64,000 bases of DNA from Globodera rostochiensis (Eukaryota; Nematoda; Chromadorea; Rhabditida; Heteroderidae): NCBI GenBank assembly GCA_018350325.1, contig JAEVLN010000004.1, positions 4,377,834-4,441,833 of the forward strand, given 5' to 3'. Below, one piece after another: positions 23,801 through 35,794 of the stretch. The notes under the pieces were generated by a model. The model worked only from the letters and a program-made list of their open reading frames with translations, was not told where the DNA came from and did not search any database. Numbering within the stretch: position 1 is the stretch's first letter; the number at the start of each line of letters is the position of its first letter. The position numbers were made by a program, and so were the translations under genes.

Positions 23801-26800
23801 AACGTCAACAGGTCAGTTAAAATTAAAATTTGTTGTTTTAACACTTTCTTTATTCAGGGAGTTTCCCCATGGTTTAAATTGGGAAAGAAGAACGCGATAC
23901 GACAACGTCAAAAAATGGGTGAACGAAATTTGGACGCATCGAACGATGTGCAAAAACGAAGGAATAGCATTTCCGTTCGGGCTTCCGTCGAGGCTGACGG
24001 CGGACTCGACTATGACGATTTGGCCACAGTCAATCCGCTCCCACTCTACGCGCTGCTGGCAGCAGACAAGGCCACGGATAATAATAATACGACACGAGTG
24101 AAAAGCGTGGTGCAAAGTTTGAAAATGCCAGCAACGGGCGAAATGACGGACAGCGATCGGGTTGGTTTGACTTATGCTGAAATGATTAGAGCCCGCTCGA
24201 ACGTGCGCGGAATCATTACAGAATTTATTGAGTGAATTTTGATTTTCTAAATTTTTTGTGCGGAGTGTACGATGCGCTATTCGCCTCGGAATATGTGGAG
24301 GAGGACTTGGACCTGGACATTGGGGATGTGGAAAGTTTCTCGATGACCAGCAGGAAACAATCGCTCGGCCGGACTCGGAAGATTTCTTCGGGAAGTTTGG
24401 AAATCCGCGCGTTCGCCTCCTCAAATCCGAACGCGTCACCGCCCATCAATTTGACAGCAAAACATTCACGACTTTTGACCGAAATGCTCACCCACATTCA
24501 TTTGCCAGGCATTTCGTCCTAACAAGTTGGAATTTTCATCATTTGTCACCTTTTCAGGCCTTTCAAGCGTGGACCAAATGCATCTGCTGGCAGTTGCCGA
24601 TACAATCAGTCACTTTTCCACCAATGCGATGGTCGACCGGCTGACACAGGCCAATGCCGAGCTCCAACCGATCATTGATCGTTCGTCGTCCCTCGGCGAT
24701 TCGGCTGCCTCGGGTTATGCCGTCTCTGGGTCGGGAATAGAAACGGTTGACGAATGTGGTTTGCGTTTTTTGATGGCCAAGAAGCAGCACGAATATTTAC
24801 TTCGGTGTCTGCCAATAAAACAGCGACGAGTCCTCAAAGCAAAGTGATTGATCAAAAGTTGATGGGTTTAATTGTAATTTTTGTTTAATTTGAGGGGAAT
24901 TTCGACGGCATACATAATTTGGGCGTTCCATTCGAACACCGAAATGGAGCTGCTCAACTCCATCCCGTGTTGCCAGCGTCAGGAAGAAAGTTGGGACGAG
25001 TTACGCTCATATGGAATTTCCTGGTGGTTGAGGAACAACGCGACGCTGAGGAATTGCATGGAAAGAGTGGCAAAGAACGCTTTTCAAAAAGAGCAGGAGC
25101 CTATGGATGCGGCCCTTTTTTATCTGGCAATGCGCAAAAAAAATGTGCTCACTCAGCTGTTCAAGGTCGGCGCCCAATTCCGAGGGGTGGAGAGAGGGGG
25201 GGGGGGAATCTTGGGATGTCCGGGGATCGAATGATTGGAGAAGGTCTGGGTTTATATTTACATTATTAAGACAGTCAACGATAGTCGAATGTTTACATTT
25301 TTCCGAGAGGATTTTTCACTCGAAAAATGGAAGAAAGCCGCACTAAAAAACGCTTTTGTGCTGATGAGTAAACAGAGATTCCAACACGCGGCGGCCTTCT
25401 TTTTGCTGGGCGGTTCTTTGAAAGATGCCATTCAGGTTCTGTCCGCTGATTACGATGTCACATTAACTTCAAATGGGACGATTAACGCACACTCCCATTT
25501 CAATTATGCCATTTTGGATTGGGTTGCATGGAATGTTTGCTTGCTTTTAGACCATTCTCAACCGAATCGGAGACATTCAATTGGCAATGGTCGTTATTCG
25601 CTTTTACGAGCCGGATTCGGAACGGCAACTCGAATTGCTTACGGAGTTGCTGTGCCGAGAGGTTTTGGGATGTGAGCCATCAAAATTTCATTCAATGGTC
25701 CAAGAGGGAAAAGAGAAAGCGCTTTTTACTTCTGCCAGCAGGTGACCAATTAAAATAAAAATTTTAGCGATGTTTTTTTTTAAAATTTCGTTCCATCATT
25801 CGTCCATTTTTGCTTCAGAGACCCATTCGAACGGTCGATGGCTTTATGGATAATGAACGAATACGCTCTTTCCGCTGCAACTTTACTCGAAGAACCGTCG
25901 ATGGCCGACAGAAAGGGGGAGGAGAGGAGGGGAAGTCTTATAAAGGCACTCTTTTCCTTTGAGGGCATTGTTTTAACCAAAATGTATTTTAGGATTTGAG
26001 CACCTGCGGAGAGATTGCCTTACCAGATATTTTTAATTTCTACTCGTTCCTTAGACGTCATCCGCTTGTGGTCGGTGGTTACTCTGAAAATTGTCGATAT
26101 TAAAATATACAGATTCGCCAAAAGTTGGCCAAGGCGGGCATTTCCACAACCAGCACCGAACATTTTTTGACTTGGACCCATCGAATTGGGGCAAAACTCA
26201 GTGCCGGCGAGAGGCAACTTTACTTCAGGACGGCGTCCTCGCATTTGTCCGCGGGTTGTCCCCTTTTGGCACTGGACGTCCTTTCACGCATGCCCGTCCA
26301 AATTGACGAGGAAGAGGACGACGTCGGCAAATTGACGGAGGGTCTTTCGGATCAAACGAAAAAAGAGGATCATATGCATAAGGAAGAGGTGTGAATCTCC
26401 CAAACATCGTTATTGTCTCAATTCTCAACCTCTTTAAATTGCTCAATGAGTGTGTTAAGGTGGATTGGTCTTCGCCCGTAAACAGATTGGGGGACATGGA
26501 CAACGACGACAAGTTGGAGTTGAAATGGAGCGATATTGAAGAGTGGGAAGGGGGAAAAGATGGAGTGAATGGAAGTAAGGTCGTTGAGACTGAACTTTTG
26601 CGAAATCCAACGGATGATGAACCCAATTCTGGAACCAGAGGTCTTGTGGATGTTGCCGCTCAGAATTTGAAGTTGTTAGCAACATTGAGCATCATCACGG
26701 ACGAGCTGAACACCCTCGTTGTGGGAGGAGGCTACGAAGTGGCCGGGGGACAGCTGCGCTTGGAGCTGTTTAGTTGGCTGGAGAGGGAATGCGTCATTTT

Positions 26801-29800
26801 GCACAATATTTGCGATATTCAAGGTCCATTTTTAGGATTTTAATCTCATCGTATGTGTGCCTACAATTTTCACAAATCGCAATCAATCTTTTATTTCACA
26901 GGCGAAGCACCCGTTGGCTTTGACGCAGTGGACACACTTTTCGTGGGGCCTTCTGCCGATGGCGAGTCATCGTCGTATTCAGCGTCAATATCTTCTGCTT
27001 CGTCATTGGTCGATGACCTCAAGCAGCAGCGGGACGATTCTTCGGCTACCGTTGATGTGCCCCTTCTACACGAGGCGCTTCGTCAAGATCGGAATGAGCT
27101 GCGCGAGAGAGTTAGGCTGACTCTGCGCAGACGTAATTGGCTAAGACGTCACCGACGTCTCCTTTTCACTCTTGCATCGTATTGCGCACGACATAGTGCG
27201 GAGAACAGTCGGCTGATCGCAGTGCAAATGGAGCTGCTGCTTCTACTGCTGGAGGTTCAGCAAAACGATTCTCTGTCGGACACGCAGTACTCTCAGAGAG
27301 GTAAATGCAAAATGGTTCAGAACTGTAACAAAATGAAGTTTTTTATCCAACTTTTTTTTTGGGCAGCACGTTCATCCCTTTCCCAATTCATCTTTCCGTA
27401 ATAACGACTCTTTTTTTCTACTCATTGTCAGAATCGCTTCCCGGCATCCATTCTTTCCCGCTGTTAGTCTCCTCCATAAGCTCGACAAACGCCTCCGCCT
27501 CTCTTCTGACTTCTCCCCTTCGTTTTATGGTGGACCAATACGCAACACTCATCCACAGCATCAACGAACTGAGCCGACCCCCGCAAATTGATTCGGATAA
27601 AACGAAAGTCACTTTATAATTTCGAAAGTTCTATCTTCTTTTCAATCAATTTTAGCTCCAAAATTTGTTCAATCTGAGCCAAGTGCTTTCCCTCTGTGTC
27701 TACCAGTCATTGTCGGATGTGGAAAATTTGGCCAAAAATTCGTTTTCCAATTTTTCGGGGTCTGTCATTTAAAAATAGAATTGTGTAATTTCGGGTTTTA
27801 GCCCTCTTACGCAGCCCCTCAGGCGCTATTCGAATGCCGGTGGAAAAGTGCCGGACGATGAGGTTCCGGTGACCAGTTTACCATCGCATTGGCCCGGTGT
27901 GAGCAATTTGGTAGCCCTTTTGTCGCGGGAACGAATCCGACACGAAAAAACATCGCCAAATTTGCGTCTTTTGCTCGTCGAATTTTTTGTCGCCATTGCC
28001 CTGTCCATTTTCTGCCACGCATTCGCATTTTATGATTCGCATTGGCTCTTCCGATTATGCGCCCATCCAATGGACGTCGCAATGTTTTCGCTGCTTTTCG
28101 GCGGAGGCGGCGAGCGGCGGTTGCGAAGCGCCGTGCCTGCGCGACCTCCGCGTGAGTTTTACTCGGAATTCTCTGTAATTTGTAATTGAACTTTTCGTTT
28201 TTCCGAAATAGAAAATATTATTTTCTGAAAAAAGACGGCAGACGTAAATTTCTTGCGTAATACTAACAAAATGACAATGCTCGCTGAATTCCCAAAATCA
28301 GCGCCGATGCGAGCATCAAATGTAATTCAACAAGAACACCAACCGACTCCAAAATCAACTGACCAAGACGAAGCTGCTATTCGCGCAAAATTACACGCAA
28401 AAGTAATTGCATTAATTTAAATCATTAAAGGCAAAACGCAAATAAATACATAAATTTATATTATCTGCCAATTAATTTTATTCTACTTTTCAAAACGATT
28501 CAACGAAGGTATTCCGCATCGAAGCACCGAGTTCAAAGGCTAATGTGCCGTCGTCTGGGAGACAGCAACATTCTGAACAGATAATTCAATGTTGGGTGCC
28601 CCCCAGGAAACACATCGTCCAATACCTAGCCGAGAAGGTGTTACTTCTTCCCTTATTAAATTAAGGCTGTTTAAGCCCATTCGAACTCAGGTTGTACTCG
28701 ATGGGGCGACAGACCGGACAAACGAATGCTACAATTCGGACGACGAAACTCCGCCCGAAAGTGAGTCAGGACAATGTTCTCGACAGAACAATTCGGGCGA
28801 CGAATTTGGAGAGGGTGGACAACGCGCCAGTGTCGCCGAAGAGGAGGAGGCACAGGAAGTACTTCCCCACGACGCGTCCAATGGATACGCGTGGACGCTG
28901 ATGCGACTGGCCATTGTACGGCATGTCCAACACAAACTGCGCAGCTTCGTCGAGATGGTCGGCTTCGACCTGCAGGGTGAGTAAACAAAGGATTAGTTTT
29001 CGAATTATGGAAGCCGAATCGGATATTTTGCGGAATTTACTTTGATAGTCGTTGTTTTGTGTTTGTCCATCGTCCGACCATTTCAGAGATTGCACACATT
29101 TCCCCGAAACTCAATCTGACGCTGAAGCGGCTCAATTCGTGGGCTTCCCAATTGGAAGACGAACTCGAAGGGTGGAAGGACGGCTGTCCTTCCGACTTTC
29201 TTCCGCACATGTCCCCCATTCCGGTGACATCGCAATTCCGATCCTTTATTTTTATTTGAATGCAGGATGTGAGTGAGCCTTTGCACCATTCATCCTTTCC
29301 GTCAACTTCAACCTGGTCTTCACCACTCCTCTACAAATACCGCGTTCTTCTTGAACGTACAATTCGTTACAGGGCTTTTCAATATTTTTATTTTAAAAAT
29401 TTTAGTTACATTAGTTTTGACGGATGTTTTGTGTTCAATTTTCTTTAGCTGGAAACTCTCCGTTTGAGTATATTGCCCCTGGCGTAAGGGCGGTTCGACG
29501 TCTTTGGAATTTTCTGGTCGTACAAGAAAATTTGGCGCCAATTTTTGTTCGATACACTTTTGGCAAAACAAAGGTAAATTGAACGGTTCGAACAGGGCAT
29601 AGTTTTTGTTATGTTAAGGAGAGAATCGCTTCTTCTGTCACAAAGAACGCCGATGCGAATAGCATTTTGAGCGTCGTTAAACTCATCCATCGCGAGCACG
29701 ACCCGATCGTCGCCTTTGCAATAAATTCGGTCGAAAAGCCATGACAATAATTGAATATTGCAATTTTTAAAGACGAGGCCCGGTTTCATGGTCATCTCTA

Positions 29801-31726
29801 CGGCTCGCGAACTTCAAGTGGGATTTCTATTCACTTTTTGTCTTATCAATCGCAGGAATTGAGCATTGAACGTGTGTTGGATGAGCATGAACGGGTCGTC
29901 TCCCGTCTACAGCAGTATCCGTCGACCAGCTCTTTCCTGTTGGGGCAAAACCGGGCCGAGTTGGACATTTCTCTGCAGCAAATTCGACGCGACCCCCTCA
30001 GAGACAACGACGACTACCAACTGCTTATCCCCGGCAATGATAATAAGCCTGGCAAACTGCTCCCTGCACAGACGTCATCCCACGTATGTTTGAGAAACAA
30101 AGCGTTCGGTGGGTAGTCGGATTTTCCGGGCGCGTCGAGGAATTGCCATAAAAGGAATTTTTATAGAGTTTAAACACTTTCATTGTCGATAGAAGCAGAC
30201 TCTGTCTACAAAAGGTAGAGGAAGTGTGTTCAAGTTGTTGTTCTGTGATTATCGAGATCTTTTTGTTTTAATTATTTAATTCAACAAATTATCCGCCGTT
30301 TTTTCATTGTTTTGTTCGTATGACGTTTGGTGATTGGATCTTTAAAATGCGTTGGATTGTTTTATTTCTCATTCATTTCAGTTGCGAAAGCGGCCAATTT
30401 CTGGAGTTCGACGGTTGGAGGCCCATTGCTCGTTGCCCTATTGTAAGTGCTGCTGTTTATTGGTTGTTGTGAATAAAATCAAAAGTTTACTTTTCATTCA
30501 ACTTTTTTTGAGATGTCAGCGGCTCTTCCGATGGTTCGATTATTCTGTGGGAATGGGGTGTTGAACAGCCCGTGTTCATCGCCCGAGTTACTGGCCAATT
30601 CGCCAAAGTGGCCAAGCTGTCTTTTTCCCAAAACGGCGCCCGTTTTGCGGCTGTCGATGGAGACGGGTTGCTCTGCATTTGGCAGGCACAGCCTGGAGTT
30701 GCGGCAAAGAAGCCTTATTTTGTATATGATAACCGAAATATTTTCTAGCCAATTTCTCTCATTCAGTCCCAGAAATGTCACAACAAATTTGCCTCTGACG
30801 TCAAATTCCTTGGGCAAACAAGCACACTTTTGGTCACCGCTGGGCATAGCATAAACGACCAAAGTGAAATTAAACGAATTTAGAATCATCTTTTTTTGTT
30901 TGTTAGATATCGTACTCTGGGATACTTTGATGCCCCAATCGAAAAGTACGGTGCATTCGTTTGTGGGCCACCCGGACGGCGCGTATTGTGTGGCTTATCA
31001 ACCTAACACTCAGGTGCAACTGATCGTTTGGCTCAACAACTTCAGAAAATTTTTTTGATTGCGCAAGTCTTAACAAATCGAGTCAAACAGTCAAAATTCT
31101 TAGCGGCGCTGTTAATTTCCATTCCCGCGGGATTCTTGTGAAAAATTCGAAGGGATTTTAACGGGGACGGGAAAAACGCGGGGTTCCGTCCCGTTAAATT
31201 TGAAAACCCCATTCCCGGAATTTTATTTTACCGGACTTTATTTTTTAGTCAATCATTTCCGGGGGCAAACACGGCGAGATTTGCATTTGGGACGTGCGTC
31301 AGCGTCAATTGCGGGCGACGCTGCGGGCGTTCGACAACGCGGGCGCGTCGGTGCGAAGCATTTGCTTGGATCCCAGCGGCGATACAATTGCCGCAGGCTC
31401 TAGCGAAGGCGATATAAAAGTGAGGAGGGCCTGACAGACATTATACGCAATTTCCGCTTTTTCAGATTTGGTCGTCAGCCACCGTAGTCCCTCAGTTACT
31501 GTATTCTCTTCCGACCGAACACGCCGCTCGGAGCGGGTTCAGCCTGAGGCAAGTGGCCTCAGTCAGCATTCAGGGCGTTCAGCAGATCAACATCGACTCG
31601 CGCATGAACATGTGCTCTTGTGGGGCCGATAACAGTTTAAAGGTATACTCGTCTTTTGTATTGGGACTAATTTTGTTACCTTTTCAGCTAAGAATAATCC
31701 CCAGCTTTTCAACATTGATGATGTAA
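20812..31726 (+). CDS. rbc-1: DMXL / rabconnectin-3 alpha (Rav1-like WD protein)
   Basis: Very large WD protein that, with rabconnectin-3 beta, assembles and acidifies V-ATPase compartments (RAVE-like) and acts in vesicle and Notch trafficking. The first exons (20812-20910, 21000-21125, from 21177) give the N-terminal WD blades: DVYITTDSFERVQTL, KLRLFEPSPG, FPYRWFGTQNWD, GHEDPLVKIWY, VRGFEWRRSG. Middle landmarks are EWLDDAWKQPTVSFASRLPD (23010-23080) and NPLLPQYHPVQLVGLLNSG (23690). The Rav1 C-terminal domain region runs about 24500-26300: LSSVDQMHLLAVADTI, DECGLRFLMAKKQHEYL, DAALFYLAMRKK, WKKAALKNAFVLMSKQRF, AAFFLLGGSLKDAI. The last exons give closing WD repeats (SIISGGKHGEICIWDVRQRQL, AAGSSEGDIKIWS, SCGADNSLK). 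I did not resolve all of the roughly 35 exons. The region about 28210-28990 is acidic and poorly conserved. Confidence 0.9.
31156..31200. repeat. Imperfect hairpin in a DMXL intron
   Basis: TTTTAACGGGGACGGGAA and TTCCGTCCCGTTAAA are inverted copies with one bulge. GC-rich relatives (ATTCCCGCGGGATT, CATTCCCGGAATT) flank it. Probably a degenerate MITE; no coding capacity. Confidence 0.4.
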
Positions 31727-32413
31727 CGGACGGATGGAGTGATTTGATGTGTAAATAGCACAAATGGAGTGTATTACAATCAATAAGTTTTATTTTGAGA
31801 GAAAAAATGCAATAAAAACGAAAAATCACGCCTTAAATAGTGTGCACTTTGAGGTTTTTGATCGGGGTTTTTTGGTCAATATTTCAAGTTTTTTAGTCAA
31901 TCAACTCTAGAATAAGAACGGCAAACGAAGATGTAATCGTACCGGCCATTTATAGATGCACAAAACTAATTTCAAATTTACTATTTGATGAACGGAAAGA
32001 GTCGATGATCGCTGATTGACTGCACATGGCAAACTAAGGCTAAAGCTTTGCACTTTCGGGGTGATTACAAGAAACGGAAGGAGACGTCGGTGAAGAAATT
32101 GGACGCTTCTTCCCTTTCCCCCATTTTCGAAGTTCGCTAATCCCTCTCCCCGAGAGCATTTCTCCAATTTTCGTTGATTTTTGACTAAAATAACAGCGGG
32201 CGCGCATCGCTAAAAGCTCAATGACAAGGGAATGGAAAGCAAACACCGGAGGGGAGGGGGGCTGATGGGAGTTTTGTCTCCCGTCCAATGTTCACCCCCT
32301 CGCCTTTCCTCCCACACCGATACTCCACTTTTTTGAGCTTTACCACACAACAAAAGCATTTTTAGCTCGCGAATGGACCCTTTCGATCTCATCTTTTTTC
32401 GCATTTAGGGCAA
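31727..32413. other. Intergenic region after DMXL
   Basis: Contains AATAAGTTTT (31779) and AATAAAAACG (31811) as possible poly(A) signals, then C-rich and purine-rich tracts (32110-32330). No gene recognised on either strand. Confidence 0.4.
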
Positions 32414-33047
32414 ATGTCCCAGAAGTCGGGCCCCCCTTCGTCTCCACGACCCATCACTTCGTCGGTTCCAGTGCCGCTGCACCGTTCCGCGAGTCATTCG
32501 TACGTCATTAAATGTGTTTTTGACGCTGTCGTTGTCAAAGTTTTTGTCCATGCAATCGAAGTGTGGGTTATGTGCAAAAGGAAGCAATTCTCGACCGTTC
32601 CATTGCTTAGGGCTCACTTTTCAAATTCCATTCCCAATGGCATTAACATTCAGCCCTTCGGTGCTGGCAAACGCCAACAAATTCCTGAGCGATCGGCCGC
32701 AGCTGATCGATTGTCCACGCTGCAAGGTGAACTATTTTGGATCACGGAATTGATTTAATCCGCTTGTGTGGAATGACATCACTGTTTCAGCAGCATGGAT
32801 TTACCGAATTAAAGCACGTCATTGGTCTCTTCACTTGGGTAAAGTGAATGAATTTAAAACTACTTTTTCCTAATTTGCTTACGTTCGTGTCCAGGTCTCT
32901 TTCCTGGTCCTCCTCATCACAGGACTCTTCGTTTTGCCTCTTTTCTTCCTATGGGTCCCATTCTTCATCGACACTTTCAAAGACGTTGAACATCGTTGTC
33001 CCAATTGCAAGACACACATCGGCACCTTTCGACGATTGGGAAAATGA
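32414..33047 (+). CDS. LITAF-domain membrane protein (copy 1)
   Basis: LITAF/SIMPLE-type endosomal membrane-associated protein. Exons 32414-32492, 32611-32726, 32791-32838, 32895-33047 join in phase to 131 aa. A Pro/Ser-rich N-terminus precedes the domain: first Cys knuckle CPRC, then the amphipathic membrane insert (FLVLLITGLFVLPLFFLWVP), then the hallmark KDVEHRCPNCKTHIGTFRR. The two CxxC knuckles bind one zinc. The donor at 32493 is weaker than its neighbours, so the first junction is tentative. A second LITAF gene lies at 40735-42031. Role by family: late endosome/lysosome sorting. Confidence 0.85.
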
Positions 33048-33454
33048 TTCTCATTATGATAGATTACTTTGTTTGATTTGCCAATAAATATCGAAAGAAT
33101 TTTGGTAAACGATGAAAAATGGTCAATAATTTTTCGTGTTTGTAACCAGGGCTCTCATCAGGGGCGTACCCAGAAAAATTTTTTTTCCTTTTTTCTTAGG
33201 GTTCCAACGTAGCTTTCTAAACTTTGCCGCACTCAAACGTCCGGACTCAAACATCGTATCCGCTTCAAAAATGGAAATGTCTTCCACAAATTTCAAATTT
33301 TGAAGCTCATATGTAATTCTGCAATGCAATGAATCACCCACCATAAGGCGTGTAAAAAAGTCTCGTTTTTCGAAATTTTCAGTCCCACCCATAAAAGGGT
33401 CAAAAGCGGCCCATACTTAAGAAGCAAGGAGTTGGAAGATTGTGGAGAGGGGCG
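33048..33454. other. Intergenic gap with a dispersed repeat end
   Basis: Contains CAGGGGCGTACCCAG near 33160, a phrase typical of DNA transposon termini and similar to copies near 5380 and 14007. AATAAATATC near 33082 may be the LITAF poly(A) signal. Confidence 0.4.
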
Positions 33455-34573
33455 ATGAGGACAAAAGTGCACGTGGTGAGTCTGAGACTGAACAATATTT
33501 TTCCTCAGACAATAAAAAGAAAAATTATATTTTGCTGTTTTGTTTCATAAATCATTTTAGGTTGTCCTTGGTCCAAAAAAGATTGGCAAGGTATTTTACT
33601 TTACTTTTAGTGAATTGATTCTTCTAGATTTTGCTTCATAAGCAAGTTTAAAACTTAGACTTTGCTGTTGAAAAGTTTGATGAGTCAACATGAGTCCAGT
33701 CCGTGCACTTCCGCGGCTCCGACTGACGACCGAGTGCCTATGACTTTTGGTGCCGTCAATTTTCCCCCCTCTTTAGTACGTTCCGACTGTCGAAGACACT
33801 TTTCACGTCCAATTCACCGACGTCCGTTTGGGCGAGCAGAGTCAGCGGGCGATGCTCATTCTCTTCCACGACACGGCCGGCATAGCGAACTTTGGGAACA
33901 TTGAGTTGAGAAAGCCGTACCTGCAGGTATAATGCGGCTCGAAACACCCTAAAAGACTCAATTTTTTACTTTTGTTTTGGCAGCTTTGAAAGCATTGAGA
34001 CTTTAGAAAGTCTTTTTGGGCGGTTTTAAACCAGCCCCATTTTAAGGTCACTCGCTGAGTTTAAACTTTTTAAGGTTGCCGATGCTTTCCTCCTCGTTTA
34101 CTCTGTTTTGGACCCCTCTGCGCTTAGTCGGATGGAAGCGCTGAAAAAATATTTGGAAAGAGAGAAAGTTGGGACGAGCAAAGAACGGAAGGAAGTGCGT
34201 TTAGCGTCGTCTTTAAAGTTTGGTTTGATTTTCAGGTTCCGATTGTTGTGGTTGGAACAAATTGCGAAATGCCCGGCAAAAAGGTGGCCACAGAAAGCGC
34301 GCTTCACTGGGCCAACAAAGAAAAAGGTATTCCATCACAAAAACCGTAATTCTGTTGAATTAAATTTAGTGAGATTGTTCGAAGTTTCTGCTCGAGATCG
34401 GAGCTCAACTGTTGAATTGGTGCAGCATCTCAGCGAGAGATTGTTCCATTCTTTGAGTGAGACGAAACAAATTATTATTTTAATGCTTTTTTCTTTAAGA
34501 GGATTCGAAGTTTTCATTAAGCCGAAAGCTCAAGCCAGAGAAATCGAACGCACAAATCGTGATGGATTTTTAA
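33455..34573 (+). CDS. NKIRAS: NF-kappa-B inhibitor-interacting Ras-like GTPase (kappaB-Ras)
   Basis: Eight exons join in phase to 222 aa: 33455-33475, 33561-33590, 33659-33754, 33777-33926, 34075-34194, 34236-34326, 34370-34456, 34500-34573. P-loop GPKKIGKT is completed across an intron. The effector loop VPTVEDTF and the G3 motif HDTAG follow, then DAFLLVYSVLD. The G4 motif reads VVGTNCEM instead of NKxD, and the catalytic Gln after DTAG is Ile. Loss of that Gln is typical of kappaB-Ras proteins, which are slow or inactive GTPases; loss of a proper G4 suggests weak guanine selectivity. The C-terminus is basic without a CaaX box. The nearest alternative is another diverged Ras-like protein. 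Confidence 0.85.
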
Positions 34574-35794
34574 AAACATTCAATTTAATTCAACAAATTT
34601 AAAATTGTACGTCTCACAGGCCCGTAGCCAGAAAACGGGCCTGACCGCTTAAATAAATGTATTCCATATTATTATTATTCACTAAAGTTTTCTCAAATTA
34701 TATAAAGCTGAGCTTGACGTCTAACTTTGAAATTTTTTTGTGCTTTGTTTACCGTAAACCTAATATCCACCAACCGCAGGCTCGCCCGCCCACCGCCCCG
34801 CTCGCTTACACAATTTCGAACGCTTTGTCTGTTCCGAAAATTTTATACAAATTCGTGATCAAGCACATCTTAGCCCACTTCAGAACCCAAATTACAACCT
34901 TCACCTTTTACTACTGCCAACTCCTCCCCCAACCAAGAGGGAAAGTGCAAAGTCAGAAAATCCCAAAATGGAAAAGTGCAATACAAATGCCAAGAGGGGA
35001 AAAAAAATTAAAGTGATACAATGCCAAGAGGGAAAATGCCAAAAGGGGAATGCCAAGAAGGAAAAGTACCAATTGCAATTGCTTAAGATATAACTGAAAA
35101 AAGACGTACCGATTAGCTTTTGCTTGATCAAAGTTTCAACATATTAAGAGCTTCTGGATAATACCGATTTTTGTTTGATTTGCTTTCTTAGTGACTACGT
35201 TATAGGTGATCGCGCCAAAACGGCCTGCGCCAAACTGTCCGGATACGGCTTCTTCATCCCCCCCTTACCCTCTCTTCTTTACTGCCATGTCTTCCTCTCT
35301 TTCCCTCCTGCCTCTCTCTCTCCTTCTCACTTTCTCTCCTCTGTTTTCTCCAATTTTTTCTCAAATTATTTTATCCCTCCCTCAGTTTTGCCTCACTTTT
35401 CTAACCTCTCATTCTAAATTTAGATTTCAACACATATTGCTTTATTACTCGTAATCAGAGGGATTGCGATACATAAGAAGATCTGATAATTCTGGACCTT
35501 AGCCTAGATTGGAACTTTGAATACACATTTTTCAAATGGCATTTTGAACTCTACTTCGGATCTAGAACTCTTCGTTAAAAATTTTTTTAAACAAAACATC
35601 TTATGACCGCTATAAGAAGTGGAAATATTTGAAATTAAACCGCAAAGTTGTCCTTTAGAATCCGTTCGAATAAAATAAAGTGTTTGTGTACACAATTATG
35701 CACCGTCTGATTAATGTTAAGATTATTGTTTGGTTTTTGTCTGATTATTAAATATCATCGAAATCGAGCTTAGCTACACTCAGAGGAACACCCA
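34574..35794. other. Intergenic region with simple repeats
   Basis: CAGGCCCGTAGCCAGAAAACGGGCCTG (about 34617) is a short inverted repeat resembling a transposon end. At 34975-35065 the phrase ATGCCAAGAGGGA recurs four times imperfectly. 35250-35420 is pyrimidine-rich. Reading frames there show no family resemblance. Confidence 0.4.
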
